64,000 nucleotides of DNA from NCBI RefSeq assembly GCF_026343945.1, contig NZ_JAPKNJ010000004.1, positions 248,001-312,000 on the forward strand, written 5' to 3'. The stretch is from Kaistia algarum. GTDB taxonomy: Bacteria > Pseudomonadota > Alphaproteobacteria > Rhizobiales > Kaistiaceae. Shown piece by piece: positions 1 through 8,591 of this stretch. The number at the start of each line of letters is the position of its first letter. The stretch's first letter is position 1. The position numbers and the translations under genes were made by a program. The notes under the pieces were generated by a model. That model made no database searches and was not told where the DNA came from. It saw only the letters and a list, made by a program, of their open reading frames with translations.

Positions 1-220
1 TCTCCTCGACCAGAAAGGTTCCCGTCCGATCGTCGCCGACCGTGCCGACGAATGTCACTGGGGCCCGAAGCGCCGCGAGCGCCCGAGCCGTGAACACGCC
101 CTGCCCGCCGACCACCTCGCGATAGGCGGAGGCGAACATCTTCTCGTCATGAGCCGGCAAATGATCGATTGTGAAGACGCGATCGAGATCGACTGTGGAG
201 AGGCAGTAGATGCGGCTCAT
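1..220 (-). CDS. PfkB-family carbohydrate/nucleoside kinase, N-terminal part (truncated by window edge)
   Basis: The reverse strand from an ATG at 220 reads open to the window edge for 73 codons. It contains a GGQGVFTARALAAL segment and a FVGTVGDDRTG segment. These match the N-terminal signature of PfkB/ribokinase-family kinases (GGKGAN..ALARLG followed by G.VGDD..G), which phosphorylate sugars or nucleosides with ATP. The C-terminal catalytic part lies outside the window, so the substrate cannot be named. It is downstream of the adenine deaminase on the same strand, separated by about 180 bases of palindromic repeat. A nucleoside or ribose kinase would fit that neighbour, but this is inference. 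Confidence 0.75.
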   Translation of the reverse strand, partial: MSRIYCLSTVDLDRVFTIDHLPAHDEKMFASAYREVVGGQGVFTARALAALRAPVTFVGTVGDDRTGTFLVEE

Positions 221-229
221 GGCGACGGG

Positions 230-400
230 TTCCGATCGCGAGGATCTTTTCTTTCACCTCCCCCAGAGGGAGAGGTCGACGGCGAGGCGGCGTGTGAGCG
301 GTTAGGGAACTCCCCGGATAGCGCCGCAACCCCTCACCCGGACCTGCGGTCCGAGCTCTCCCTTTGGGAGAGGCGAAGAGCACGAACAGCCATCTCACGC
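230..400. repeat. Palindromic GC-rich repeat pair between ade and the PfkB kinase
   Basis: Two short self-complementary elements flank about 90 bases. Near 255-275 a CCTCCCCCAGAGGGAGAGG-like hairpin is seen, and near 355-375 CTCTCCCTTTGGGAGAGG. The two can also pair with each other. The same style of repeat recurs at 25300-25840, 56402-56530 and 60155-60178. Such elements are common in Hyphomicrobiales intergenic regions and may form mRNA hairpins. No gene is seen in this gap. Confidence 0.6.
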
Positions 401-402
401 CC

Positions 403-2136
403 CTAATCCTCGATCAGCGCAAACTTGTCGACATCGAACATGCCGCGGTCGGTGATCTTCAGATGCGGGATGACCGGCAGCGGCAGGAAGGCGATTTGCA
501 GGAAGGGTTCGGGCAGCGTGCAGCCGAGACCATGCGCCGCGTCGCGTAGATGATGCAGCTTGCCGCGCACATGACCGAAGGGCTGATCCGACATCAAGCC
601 GGCAATCGGCAGGTCAAGTTCGGCCACGACCGTGCCGTCCTCGACGACGACGAAACCGCCGCCGGTCTCGCGCAGGCGGTTGACCGCCGCCGCCATGTCC
701 GCGTCCGAGGCGCCGATCACGGTGATGTTGTGGCTGTCGTGGCCGACCGAAGAAGCCATCGCGCCGCGCTTCAGCCCGAAGCCGGTGACGAAGCCGCGGC
801 CAATATTGCCGTTCTTGCCATGCCGCTCGACGACCGACACCTTGACGATGTCCTTCGCCAGGTCGGTTGTCATTTCGCCATCCACGACCGGCAGCACCGC
901 CTTCTCGTGCCGCGTGATGATGAGGCCTGCATCGACGCCGATCACCGGCGTCTCCTGATTGCCGCGTCGGGCGGAGATCGCGAAGCTGGAAGCGGTGACT
1001 TGCGGCGCCTGGACCGAACCGAAGCCGACCGGCGGAACCTCTTCTCGTGCATCGAACAGCGCGTCATCGACGAGGCGGCCGGCACTGACGACGGCCGAGA
1101 CGCGGCATTGCTCCAGATTGTCGAGCAGCACGAAGTCCGCTCGCCAGCCCGGCGCCACGAGACCGCGATCGCGAAGGCCGAAGGCGCGGGCCGCCGACCA
1201 GGAGGCGGCGCGATAGACATGGTGCAGCGGCCGGCCGCGCGCGATCAGCATGCGGATCAGCCCGTCGAGATGACCTTCCTCATGGATGTCGAGCGGATTG
1301 CGGTCATCGGTGCAGAGCGCCATGAAGGACGAAGTGTTCTCGTCCAGAACCTCGGCGAGCGCGGCGAGATCCTTCGAGACGGACCCTTCGCGGATCAGGA
1401 TCACCATGCCCTTGGCAAGCTTCTCGCGCGCTTCCGCCGCGCTGGTCGCCTCATGGTCGGTGCGGATGCCGGCGGCGAGATAGCCGGAGAGCGCCATGCC
1501 GCGCAGCAGCGGCGCGTGGCCGTCGATGTGCCGGTCCTGAAATGCAGCAAGCTTCGCCATCAGGCCGGGATCGCCGGCGATCACGCCCGGAAAGTTCATC
1601 ACCTCGGCAAGGCCGATCACCTTCGGATGGTCGGCGAAAGGCAGCAGGTCATCGATCTCCAACTGCGCCCCGGCCGTCTCGAACGATGTCGCGGGGACGC
1701 AGGAGGAGAGATTGATCCGCAGATCCATCACCGTCCGCTCGGCGCAATCGAGGAAATAGCGGATGCCGGCGGCGCCCAGCACATTGGCGATCTCGTGCGG
1801 ATCGCAGATCGCCGTCGTCACGCCATGCGGCAGCACGCAGCGATCGAACTCGAACGGCGTCACCAGCGAGGATTCGACATGGAGATGCGTGTCGATGAAG
1901 CCCGGCACGCAGAAGCGTCCCGCCCCGTCGATCTCGCGTGTCCCCCGATATTCGTCGTGAGTGCCGACGATCCTGTCGCCGACAATCGCCACGTCGGTCG
2001 TATCGACCGAGCCGGTGATCACGTCGAGCAGACGGACATTCTTGACGACGAGGTCGGCCTTCTCCCGTCCCGCACCCGCGGCGATCATCCGTTTCAGCTC
2101 ACCCGCGCCGGTCATTCGCCACCTTTCCCTGTCCAT
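403..2136 (-). CDS. ade: Adenine deaminase (first copy)
   Basis: The 577-residue protein belongs to the amidohydrolase-superfamily adenine deaminases, which convert adenine to hypoxanthine plus ammonia in purine salvage. Metal-site motifs are in the expected order: [13 protein letters not shown] at residues 78-90, [11 protein letters not shown] at 111-121, a TDHE motif, CTDDRNP, and VGHDSHNI near the C-terminus. Length is normal for the family (about 550-600). An internal ATG at codon 8 is an alternative start. It shares a strand with the downstream PfkB kinase and is divergent from the MarR gene at 2245. A second, different adenine deaminase is encoded at 49465-51267, so the two copies probably differ in regulation or substrate. 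Activity on other aminopurines is possible. Confidence 0.93.
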   Translation of the reverse strand: MDRERWRMTGAGELKRMIAAGAGREKADLVVKNVRLLDVITGSVDTTDVAIVGDRIVGTHDEYRGTREIDGAGRFCVPGFIDTHLHVESSLVTPFEFDRCVLPHGVTTAICDPHEIANVLGAAGIRYFLDCAERTVMDLRINLSSCVPATSFETAGAQLEIDDLLPFADHPKVIGLAEVMNFPGVIAGDPGLMAKLAAFQDRHIDGHAPLLRGMALSGYLAAGIRTDHEATSAAEAREKLAKGMVILIREGSVSKDLAALAEVLDENTSSFMALCTDDRNPLDIHEEGHLDGLIRMLIARGRPLHHVYRAASWSAARAFGLRDRGLVAPGWRADFVLLDNLEQCRVSAVVSAGRLVDDALFDAREEVPPVGFGSVQAPQVTASSFAISARRGNQETPVIGVDAGLIITRHEKAVLPVVDGEMTTDLAKDIVKVSVVERHGKNGNIGRGFVTGFGLKRGAMASSVGHDSHNITVIGASDADMAAAVNRLRETGGGFVVVEDGTVVAELDLPIAGLMSDQPFGHVRGKLHHLRDAAHGLGCTLPEPFLQIAFLPLPVIPHLKITDRGMFDVDKFALIED

Positions 2137-2193
2137 CCGCCAGCTTAGCCGAGCCAGCCGCCTGACGGCTAGGGCCAGCGTAGTGCGTCATAG

Positions 2194-2231
2194 TTGACTA
2201 GGAAACCAATAAGCGATAGTTTCCTAGTCAA
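2194..2231. promoter_or_regulatory. Candidate MarR operator: perfect 13-bp inverted repeat
   Basis: TTGACTAGGAAAC at 2194-2206 and its exact complement GTTTCCTAGTCAA at 2219-2231 flank a 12-base spacer. The site ends 3 bases before the AAGGA ribosome binding site of the MarR gene. It lies between the divergent adenine deaminase and MarR genes, so it could autoregulate marR and affect ade. The repeat is directly visible; the binding protein is inferred. Confidence 0.75.
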
Positions 2232-2244
2232 TCAAGGACACGTC

Positions 2245-2706
2245 ATGGCGGCCTCCCTACCCCCATCGGAGCTCTCATCGCACCTCGGATATTGGCTGCG
2301 ATCCGTCTCCAACCATGTCTCTCAGGCCTTCGCGGCCAAGGTCGCCGTCAAGGGCGTGACCGTGGCCGAATGGGTGATATTGCGATCGCTGCATGGCAAG
2401 GAGCCGATGCCGCCGAGCCGTCTCGCGGACGACATGGGAATGACACGCGGGGCGATCACAAAGCTCGCCGACCGGCTGATCGCCAAGGCGCTCATCGTCC
2501 GCGAGGCCAGCGTCAATGACGGTCGCGCCCAGACGCTCGCGCTCACGCCGCAAGGGACCTCGCTGGTGCCGGAACTGGCAGCTCTTGCCGATCAGAACGA
2601 CGCCGAATTCTTCGATTTCCTGAGCGCGGACGAGCGTCGGTCGCTGGAACGTCTCCTGAAGCGGATCGCCGAGCACCGCCAGATGACGACTATCCCGGTC
2701 GAGTGA
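2245..2706 (+). CDS. MarR-family transcriptional regulator
   Basis: This 153-residue winged-helix regulator has the MarR layout: an N-terminal dimerisation helix (LGYWLRSVSNHVSQAF), then a helix-turn-helix (PSRLADDMGMTRGAITKLADRL) and a wing (REASVNDGRAQTLALT). The start was set at the ATG at 2245, which follows an AAGGA at 2234-2238; an upstream in-frame extension would run through the inverted-repeat operator. The following DUF1398 gene starts 27 bases after the stop and is probably co-transcribed. The ligand is unknown. The inverted repeat at 2194-2231 is the likely autoregulatory site. Confidence 0.88.
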   Translation: MAASLPPSELSSHLGYWLRSVSNHVSQAFAAKVAVKGVTVAEWVILRSLHGKEPMPPSRLADDMGMTRGAITKLADRLIAKALIVREASVNDGRAQTLALTPQGTSLVPELAALADQNDAEFFDFLSADERRSLERLLKRIAEHRQMTTIPVE

Positions 2707-2732
2707 ACCATCCCGACACAAGGCAGAGAGAA

Positions 2733-3137
2733 ATGATGGAAAACGACAGGACATCGATCGCGCAGGTCTGCCTCGACGGCGCGGAGAGCAACGGCATGGG
2801 CTTTCCGCAGATCGTAGGGACCCTCGACGCAGCCGGCTTTGAAAGCTATGCGATCGACTTCCGCCGGTCGACTGCGACCTATTTTACGCCGGACGGCGAC
2901 AGCATCGAATTGCGCACGCACCGGACCGAAACGCCCGTGGCCCCAGCCTTCGACGTCGCGGCCATCCGAGAGGCGATCCGCGAAGCCCAGCAATTGGTGC
3001 CGGGCTACACCTACAAGGGCTTCTGCCGAAAGGCCGCGGCGGCCGGCTGCGCCGGTTATATCGTTTCCTTTTCCGGCCGGCGGGCGCTCTATATCGGACG
3101 AACTGCCGAGACCCATGTGGAGCACTTTCCGAACTGA
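2733..3137 (+). CDS. DUF1398 family protein
   Basis: The 134-residue protein matches the DUF1398 (YbcV-like) pattern: a GFPQIVGTLDAAGFESYAID segment, an aromatic-rich central strand (TATYFTPDGD), and a C-terminal GYTYKGFCRKAAAAGCAGY segment ending in a strand. The biochemical role of this family is not known. The start at 2733 is preferred because AGAGAG lies just upstream; a GTG at 2703 overlapping the marR stop is possible but less likely. It probably forms an operon with the MarR regulator. A perfect hairpin at 3184-3216 follows it. Confidence 0.75.
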   Translation: MMENDRTSIAQVCLDGAESNGMGFPQIVGTLDAAGFESYAIDFRRSTATYFTPDGDSIELRTHRTETPVAPAFDVAAIREAIREAQQLVPGYTYKGFCRKAAAAGCAGYIVSFSGRRALYIGRTAETHVEHFPN

Positions 3138-3183
3138 GGCGGGTCGGCGGCTTGCTGGAAGCACCGACCGCACGACCAACTCC

Positions 3184-3216
3184 GCCCTCATCCCGGACCC
3201 GATCCGGGATGAGGGC
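3184..3216. terminator. Perfect 14-bp hairpin after DUF1398 (terminator or dispersed repeat)
   Basis: GCCCTCATCCCGGA (3184-3197) pairs perfectly with TCCGGGATGAGGGC (3203-3216) around a 5-base loop. There is no T-run after it. The sequence resembles palindromic elements scattered in Hyphomicrobiales genomes. It may act as a transcript 3' end for the MarR-DUF1398 pair. The rest of 3138-3370 holds nothing else recognisable. Confidence 0.55.
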
Positions 3217-3371
3217 GCCTTGTCTTGAGCGGGCTGGCGATCGGCTCCCGATTCCGACACCGCATGGGCCGCCAGCCAACCCTGAACCGATCAGGAGGCC
3301 ATGCGCCTCCACGACGATCGCCCCGCCGGCACGACGCCCAAAACCTCTCCAATCTGCCCAATATTGCCGCG

Positions 3372-3400
3372 TTGACTTTGTCATACAATCGTACGAACCT
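3372..3400 (+). promoter_or_regulatory. Candidate promoter and GntR operator for the hydantoinase operon
   Basis: TTGTCATACAA at 3378-3388 fits the GntR-type consensus TNGTNNNACNA and is nearly symmetrical. It directly follows TTGACT (3372-3377), a -35-like hexamer, and contains TACAAT (3384-3389), a -10-like hexamer. It lies 39 bases before the first gene of an operon that itself encodes a GntR regulator (8591-9274), which makes autoregulation plausible. This assignment is by consensus only. Confidence 0.45.
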
Positions 3401-3426
3401 CGTGTGATCAATGGCGAGGCGAGCTC

Positions 3427-4110
3427 ATGGATCGTGATTTCGAGGCGGCGCTGCAAACCGCCTTCCAGGAATATTCCAAGTTCTACAAGGGCCGCGGCTT
3501 CATGCGCCGGCTCGGCTTCGGCGCCAGGCCGGCGATCATCAATGTCGATCTCGCCAAGGCCTGGACGACGGCGGGCAGTCCCTTTGCCTGCGACGGCATG
3601 GAAACCATCATCCCGTCGACGCAGAAGCTGATCGCCGCCGGCCGGGCGCTCGGACTGCCGATCGTCTTCACCACCTGCGCCTACGATATTGTCGAGGGGC
3701 CGTTCGCCGATACCGGGCTCTGGGGCAAGAAGATCCCGCTCGAACATCTGAAGGCCGGCAGCCCGCTCTGCGAGATCGACGACCGGCTGGAACGGCAGGA
3801 CGACGAACTTCTGATCGTCAAGAAACGAGCCAGCGCCTTCCAGGGCACCGACCTCGCCGGCCACCTGACCAGCCTCGGCATCGACACCGTGATCCTGACC
3901 GGGGTGACGCTCTCCTCCTGCGTCCGCCTCTCCTGCGAGGATGCGCTCTGGGCCGGGTTCCGACCGATCGTGGTGCGCGAATGCGTCGGCGACCGCATCG
4001 CCGGCGCGGTCGAATGGAACCTCTTCGACATCGACGCCAAGTTCGGCGACGTCGAGAGCCTCGATACGGTGCTCACCTATTTCTCGCATCTGCCGACGCG
4101 CAATGTCTGA
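3427..4110 (+). CDS. Isochorismatase-fold cysteine hydrolase, N-carbamoylsarcosine amidase-like
   Basis: The 227-residue protein has the cysteine-hydrolase triad layout of the isochorismatase superfamily: Asp41 in INVDLAKAW, a lysine at 132/133 in VKKRASAFQGT, and Cys165 in GVTLSSCVRLSCEDA. Members include N-carbamoylsarcosine amidohydrolase, which releases ammonia and carbon dioxide from N-carbamoyl compounds. The next two genes encode an ATP-dependent hydantoinase, and in creatinine breakdown N-methylhydantoin is opened by that enzyme to give N-carbamoylsarcosine. That makes an N-carbamoyl hydrolase the best reading. The actual substrate is not proven. Confidence 0.82.
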   Translation: MDRDFEAALQTAFQEYSKFYKGRGFMRRLGFGARPAIINVDLAKAWTTAGSPFACDGMETIIPSTQKLIAAGRALGLPIVFTTCAYDIVEGPFADTGLWGKKIPLEHLKAGSPLCEIDDRLERQDDELLIVKKRASAFQGTDLAGHLTSLGIDTVILTGVTLSSCVRLSCEDALWAGFRPIVVRECVGDRIAGAVEWNLFDIDAKFGDVESLDTVLTYFSHLPTRNV

Positions 4111-4141
4111 GCGGCCCCGCCGCAGCCTTCAAGGAACTTCC

Positions 4142-6235
4142 ATGGTCAAGATCGGCGTCGATGTCGGCGGCACCTTTACCGACCTCGTGCTGGAGAAGGC
4201 GGATGCGGGCCCGGACGGCCGCACCGTCTTCGTGCACAAGGTCCCGTCCACGCCCGCCGACCAGTCGATCGGCGTCGTCGACGGCATCCTCGCCATCTGC
4301 CGCCTCGCCGGCGTCGATCCGAAGGCGGTCGAGCTCGTCGTGCACGGCACGACGGTCGCGACCAACATCACGATCGAGCAGAACGGCGCCGAAGTCGGCA
4401 TGCTGACGACGAAAGGCTTCCGCGACCTGCTGCACATCGCTCGCCACAAGCGGCCGCATAATTTCTCGCTGCATTTCGACGTGCCCTGGCAGACGAGCCC
4501 GCTGGTGAAGCGGCGCAACCGCATGCCTATCACCGAACGCATCCTGCCGCCGGACGGGCGCGTCGAGACGCCGATCGATCTGGACGAAGTCCGCGCCGCA
4601 GTACGCGAGATGAAGGGCCGCGGCGTCGAGGCCGTCATCGTCTGCTTCCTGTTCTCGTTCCTGAACGACGCGCATGAGAAGGCGGCGCTGGCGATCGTGA
4701 AGGAGGAGATGCCGGAAGCCTTCGTCTCGGCCTCCTCGGACGTCGCCAATGTCATTCGCGAGTTCGAGCGCTTCTCGACCACGGCGATGAACGCCTATGT
4801 CGGGCCGCGCACGGCGCGCTATCTGGGCAATCTCGAAAGCCGGCTGAAGAGCCATGGCATGAATGCGGAACTGCGCATCATGCAGTCGAATGGCGGCATC
4901 GGCACGGTAGCAACCTGCTCCGAGCGGCCCGTCACCATCCTGATGTCCGGCCCGGCCGGCGGCGTCATCGGCGGACGCTGGGCCGGAGCCATGTCGGGCG
5001 TCGAAAATGTCATCACCATCGATATTGGCGGCACCTCGGCCGATATCGGCGTCATCGCCGATGGCGCAATCCGCATCATGAACCCACGCGACACCGTCGT
5101 GGCGCATCATCCGGTGCTGGCGCCGATGCTGGATCTCGACACGATCGGCGCCGGCGGCGGCTCGATCGCCTTCCAGGATGCTGGCGGCGCCTTCCGCGTC
5201 GGCCCGCGCTCGGCCGGCGCCTTCCCAGGTCCCGCCTGCTATGGCAAGGGCGGCACGGAGCCGGCGGTTACCGATGCCCATGTCGTACTCGGCCGACTCG
5301 ATCCGGAGCGCTTCCTTGGCGGCGACATGGTCATCGACCCGGCCCTCTCCGAGAAGGCCGTTCGCGAGAAGATCGCCGAGCCCTTCGGCATGAGCCTGAT
5401 CGAGGCCGCGCTCGGCATCGTTACCATCGTCAATTCCAACATGGCGCTCGCCATCCGCTCCAATTCGGTGGCGCGCGGCTTCGATCCGCGCCGCTTCTCG
5501 CTGATGCCCTTCGGCGGCGCTGGCCCGCTGCATGGCGTGGCGCTGGCCGAGGCTGTCTCGGCGAAGGAAGTGATCGTGCCGCCCGCGCCGGGCATCACCG
5601 CCGCCATGGGCCTGCTGGCGACGCGCATGGCCTATGAGTTCACGCGCTCGACGCCGACGCTCCTGAATGGCCCAGAACCGGCCGACTTCACGGCTGTCAA
5701 CGCGACGCTGGCCGACCTCTCGGCGCTCGCCGCTGAACGCCTGACGGCAGACGGGATTGGGCCGGACGAGCACCAGTTCGAGCGTGTTGCCGAGTGCCGC
5801 TACCAGGGCCAGGGCTTCGAACTCCGGACCCCGCTGCCCGATGGACCGATCTCGAATGCGACGGCGGGCGATATCGTTGCCGCCTTCCATGCCGTGCATG
5901 AGCGCGATTATGGCTACCGTTTCGATGACGCCGTGGTCGAGATGGTGACGCTGCGCGTCATCGGCTTCGCCGAAGTGCCGCCGCTCGTCTGGCCGGAACT
6001 CACTGAGGCTTCGTCGCAGAACCTGTCGCCCGCCTTCCTCTATGAGCGACCGACCACGTTCGACGACGGCAAGACCGTGCCGACGCCGCGCTACGATCGC
6101 GACAAGCTGCTGGCCGGCCATGTCGTGCCCGGCCCGGCGATCATCCTGCAGCACAATTCGACGACCCTGGTGCCGCCTGGCTTCACCGCCCGCGTCCACC
6201 GTTCGGGCAATATCCACATCGCACGGGAGGCATGA
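4142..6235 (+). CDS. hyuA: Hydantoinase/oxoprolinase subunit A (ATP-dependent)
   Basis: The 697-residue protein begins VKIGVDVGGTFTDLVLE, the phosphate-binding segment of the HyuA family (ASKHA ATPase fold), and carries MSGPAGGVIGG and TIDIGGTSADIG further in. The family uses ATP to open five-membered lactam or hydantoin rings such as 5-oxoproline or N-methylhydantoin, together with HyuB. The start at 4142 follows an AAGGA at 4131-4135. The last codon overlaps the region of the hyuB start, indicating translational coupling. Length is normal for a stand-alone A subunit. The substrate is inferred only from neighbours. Confidence 0.93.
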   Translation: MVKIGVDVGGTFTDLVLEKADAGPDGRTVFVHKVPSTPADQSIGVVDGILAICRLAGVDPKAVELVVHGTTVATNITIEQNGAEVGMLTTKGFRDLLHIARHKRPHNFSLHFDVPWQTSPLVKRRNRMPITERILPPDGRVETPIDLDEVRAAVREMKGRGVEAVIVCFLFSFLNDAHEKAALAIVKEEMPEAFVSASSDVANVIREFERFSTTAMNAYVGPRTARYLGNLESRLKSHGMNAELRIMQSNGGIGTVATCSERPVTILMSGPAGGVIGGRWAGAMSGVENVITIDIGGTSADIGVIADGAIRIMNPRDTVVAHHPVLAPMLDLDTIGAGGGSIAFQDAGGAFRVGPRSAGAFPGPACYGKGGTEPAVTDAHVVLGRLDPERFLGGDMVIDPALSEKAVREKIAEPFGMSLIEAALGIVTIVNSNMALAIRSNSVARGFDPRRFSLMPFGGAGPLHGVALAEAVSAKEVIVPPAPGITAAMGLLATRMAYEFTRSTPTLLNGPEPADFTAVNATLADLSALAAERLTADGIGPDEHQFERVAECRYQGQGFELRTPLPDGPISNATAGDIVAAFHAVHERDYGYRFDDAVVEMVTLRVIGFAEVPPLVWPELTEASSQNLSPAFLYERPTTFDDGKTVPTPRYDRDKLLAGHVVPGPAIILQHNSTTLVPPGFTARVHRSGNIHIAREA

Positions 6236-6237
6236 GG

Positions 6238-7998
6238 ATGAGCATCGATCCCGTTACGCTCCAGGTCATCGGCGGCGCGCTGCATACCATCGCCAAGGAA
6301 ATGGCCTACGTCCTCTACCGCATGTCGTTCTCGTCGATCATCCGCGAAAGCGAGGATCTCGGCGCAGGGCTGTTCAACCGCGACTTCGCGACCTTGTGCG
6401 AGAGTGACAACACGCCGCTGCATATCGGCTCGATCCCCGGCTATCTGCGCGGCATCGACGCGACCATGACCACGCCCTGGCGCGAGGGCGACGTCGTCAT
6501 CCACAATCATCCCTATTTCGGCGCTAGCCACTCGCCGGACATCGCCGTCGTCGTCCCCGTGTTCTTCGAGGGGAGGCATATCGGCTTTGCGGCCAATACC
6601 GCGCATCATGTCGATATCGGCTCGGCGACGCCGGGCTTGATCGTCGACATCCAGGACATCTTCGGCGAGGGGATGCTGCTGAAGGCCGCCAAGCTCTATG
6701 AGGCGGGGTCGCGCAACGAGACGCTCTGGAATTATCTTCGCGACAATTCCCGCGTCGGCCGGCAATTGCAGGACGATCTCGGCGCGCAGATCGCCTCGGC
6801 CCAGCTCGGCGCGAAACGATTCCAGGAGCTCTACGCCACCTATGGCGCGCAGACCGTCGAGGCGGCCTCGGCGGAGCTGATGAACTACACGGAAAAGATG
6901 CTGCGCCAGGCCATTTCAGCGATTCCGGACGGCGACTACTACGCCGAAAGCTGGCTCGACGATGACGGACGCAACCGCAATGTCCGGCTGCCGATCAAGG
7001 TCTGCGTCCGCATCCGCGGCGACGAGGCCGAGGTCGACCTGACCGGCTCCTCGCCGCAGGTGCCCACCGCCTTCAACGTGCCCTTCGAGGGCTCGACCAA
7101 GGTCGCCTGCTATGTCGCCTTCCGCTCGCTGCTGCTCGACGCCTACACATCGGCGGTGCCGGTACCGGCCAATGAGGGCTCGTTCCGGCCGGTCAAGGTG
7201 ACGGCACCGAAGGGCACGATCTTCAACCCGATCTTCCCGACCGCTGCCTCGGCGCGCTTCTCGCAGTGCAACCGGATGATCGACTGCATCATCCGTGCGC
7301 TCTCGCCGGTCCTGCCCGACAAGGCGATCGCCGGCTCGTCGGCGTCGCTCTCCTTCGTCGCCTATTCGGGCCTCAGGAAGGAAAGCGGCGACTACTGGGT
7401 CTTCATCGAGGTGAACGAGGGCGCCTATGGCGGCCGCCCGCGCTCGGATGGGCCAGATTCGATCGACAATCTCATGGCCAATACCCGCAACAACCCGATC
7501 GAGGATCTCGGCATGCACCTGCCGATGATCTGCGACCGCTATGAGCTGCGCGACGATGTCGAATGCGGCGCCGGCAAGTTCCGCGGCGGCATCGGCGTCG
7601 TCAAGGAACAGCGCCTGCTGGATGGCGGTTGGATGACGCACGAGGCCGAGCGCCACACCGACAAGCCCTGGGGCCTGTTCGGCGGCGAGGATGGCGCCGA
7701 GGGTCGCGTCGACATCTTCAACCATGCCGACCGCACCGGCACGACGGAAGCGCAGCATGCCAAGATCTCGGGCGTCGTCATGAAGGCGGGCGACACCATG
7801 GCGTTCTATTCGCCCTGCGGCGGCGGCTATGGCGATCCACTGGAGCGGCCGGCCGAAACCGTGCTCGACGACGTACTCGACGGTTTCTGCACCCGCGCCT
7901 ACGCCGACCGCGCCTATGGCGTCGTCATCCGCCCGGATCTGACGCTCGATCTTGCCGCAACGACGGCAAGGCGCGCCGAGATGGTAACGACACGATGA
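6238..7998 (+). CDS. hyuB: Hydantoinase/oxoprolinase subunit B
   Basis: The 586-residue protein starts MSIDPVTLQVIGGALHTIAKEM and shows FSSIIRESEDLGAGLF and HIGSIPGY, typical of HyuB. It pairs with HyuA to form the ATP-dependent ring-opening enzyme. ATGs at 6232 and 6238 are both possible; 6238 is preferred because GGAGG at 6226-6230 is then 7 bases upstream, whereas it would be only 1 base from 6232. The gene abuts hyuA and overlaps the next gene by ATGA, so the whole set is one transcript. Confidence 0.92.
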   Translation: MSIDPVTLQVIGGALHTIAKEMAYVLYRMSFSSIIRESEDLGAGLFNRDFATLCESDNTPLHIGSIPGYLRGIDATMTTPWREGDVVIHNHPYFGASHSPDIAVVVPVFFEGRHIGFAANTAHHVDIGSATPGLIVDIQDIFGEGMLLKAAKLYEAGSRNETLWNYLRDNSRVGRQLQDDLGAQIASAQLGAKRFQELYATYGAQTVEAASAELMNYTEKMLRQAISAIPDGDYYAESWLDDDGRNRNVRLPIKVCVRIRGDEAEVDLTGSSPQVPTAFNVPFEGSTKVACYVAFRSLLLDAYTSAVPVPANEGSFRPVKVTAPKGTIFNPIFPTAASARFSQCNRMIDCIIRALSPVLPDKAIAGSSASLSFVAYSGLRKESGDYWVFIEVNEGAYGGRPRSDGPDSIDNLMANTRNNPIEDLGMHLPMICDRYELRDDVECGAGKFRGGIGVVKEQRLLDGGWMTHEAERHTDKPWGLFGGEDGAEGRVDIFNHADRTGTTEAQHAKISGVVMKAGDTMAFYSPCGGGYGDPLERPAETVLDDVLDGFCTRAYADRAYGVVIRPDLTLDLAATTARRAEMVTTR

Positions 7999-8591
7999 TC
8001 ATCGACATTCCCAAGCTCGCGATCCGCCGCCAGATCGTCCTCACCGACATCGCGTCGGCCGAGGCCGGGCTCACCGCCGATCGTCCGCTCGTCAAGATCG
8101 CCGTAGTCGTCATCGTCAAGAACCCCTTCGTCGGCAAACCATTTGTCGAAGACCTGTCGCCGCTGATCGAGCCCAGCGCCGAACTCGGCGCGGCGATCGC
8201 CAAGGCCGCGGTCGCCGCCATGAGCGGCGAGCCGGTCGAGAGCTATGGCAAGGGCGCCGTGATCGGCCTCGCGGGCGAGCAGGAGCACGGCATCGCGCTG
8301 ATCACCACGCCGTTCGGCGACGCCTTGCGCGCAGGCATCGGTGGCGGCGTGGCCTGGATCTCCTCCTTCTCCAAGCGCGCCGCGCCGGGCGCCACCATCG
8401 ACGTGCCGCTGGCGCACAAGGACGCGCTCTATGTCCGCTCGCATTATGACGGCATGAGCGTGCACCTGCCCGATGCGCCGCTGCCGGACGAAATCGCGAT
8501 CCTCGCCTGCTTCGCCAATCGCGGCCGGCTCAACGCCCGGCTCGGCGGCATCGATGCAGCCGAGATCGTCGGCCAGGACGGGCTGCGCTGA
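7995..8591 (+). CDS. Amino acid synthesis (AA_synth/DUF1185) family protein
   Basis: The 198-residue protein matches the AA_synth family (PF06684): VKIAVVVIVKNPFVGKPF near residues 35-52, then GKGAVIGLAGEQEHG, GVAWISSFSKR and PLAHKDALYVRSHYDG. Its biochemical role is poorly defined, and the name of the family should not be taken literally. Members are often beside amidohydrolase-type catabolic genes, as here. ATGA overlap with hyuB and TGATG overlap with the GntR gene show tight coupling. A role in handling a ring-opened or amide intermediate is inference. Confidence 0.78.
   Translation: MIIDIPKLAIRRQIVLTDIASAEAGLTADRPLVKIAVVVIVKNPFVGKPFVEDLSPLIEPSAELGAAIAKAAVAAMSGEPVESYGKGAVIGLAGEQEHGIALITTPFGDALRAGIGGGVAWISSFSKRAAPGATIDVPLAHKDALYVRSHYDGMSVHLPDAPLPDEIAILACFANRGRLNARLGGIDAAEIVGQDGLR

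Noticed and set aside
550..2148. Long open frame on the + strand, antisense to adenine deaminase
   Set aside because: Its translation is Arg/His/Asp-rich without any family pattern, and the minus-strand frame has all adenine deaminase motifs. It arises from GC-rich codon bias.
4073..6217. 714-codon open frame antisense to hyuA
   Set aside because: Mirror frame of a clear HyuA gene; composition (many Arg, Asp, His, Ala) is typical of antisense shadows.
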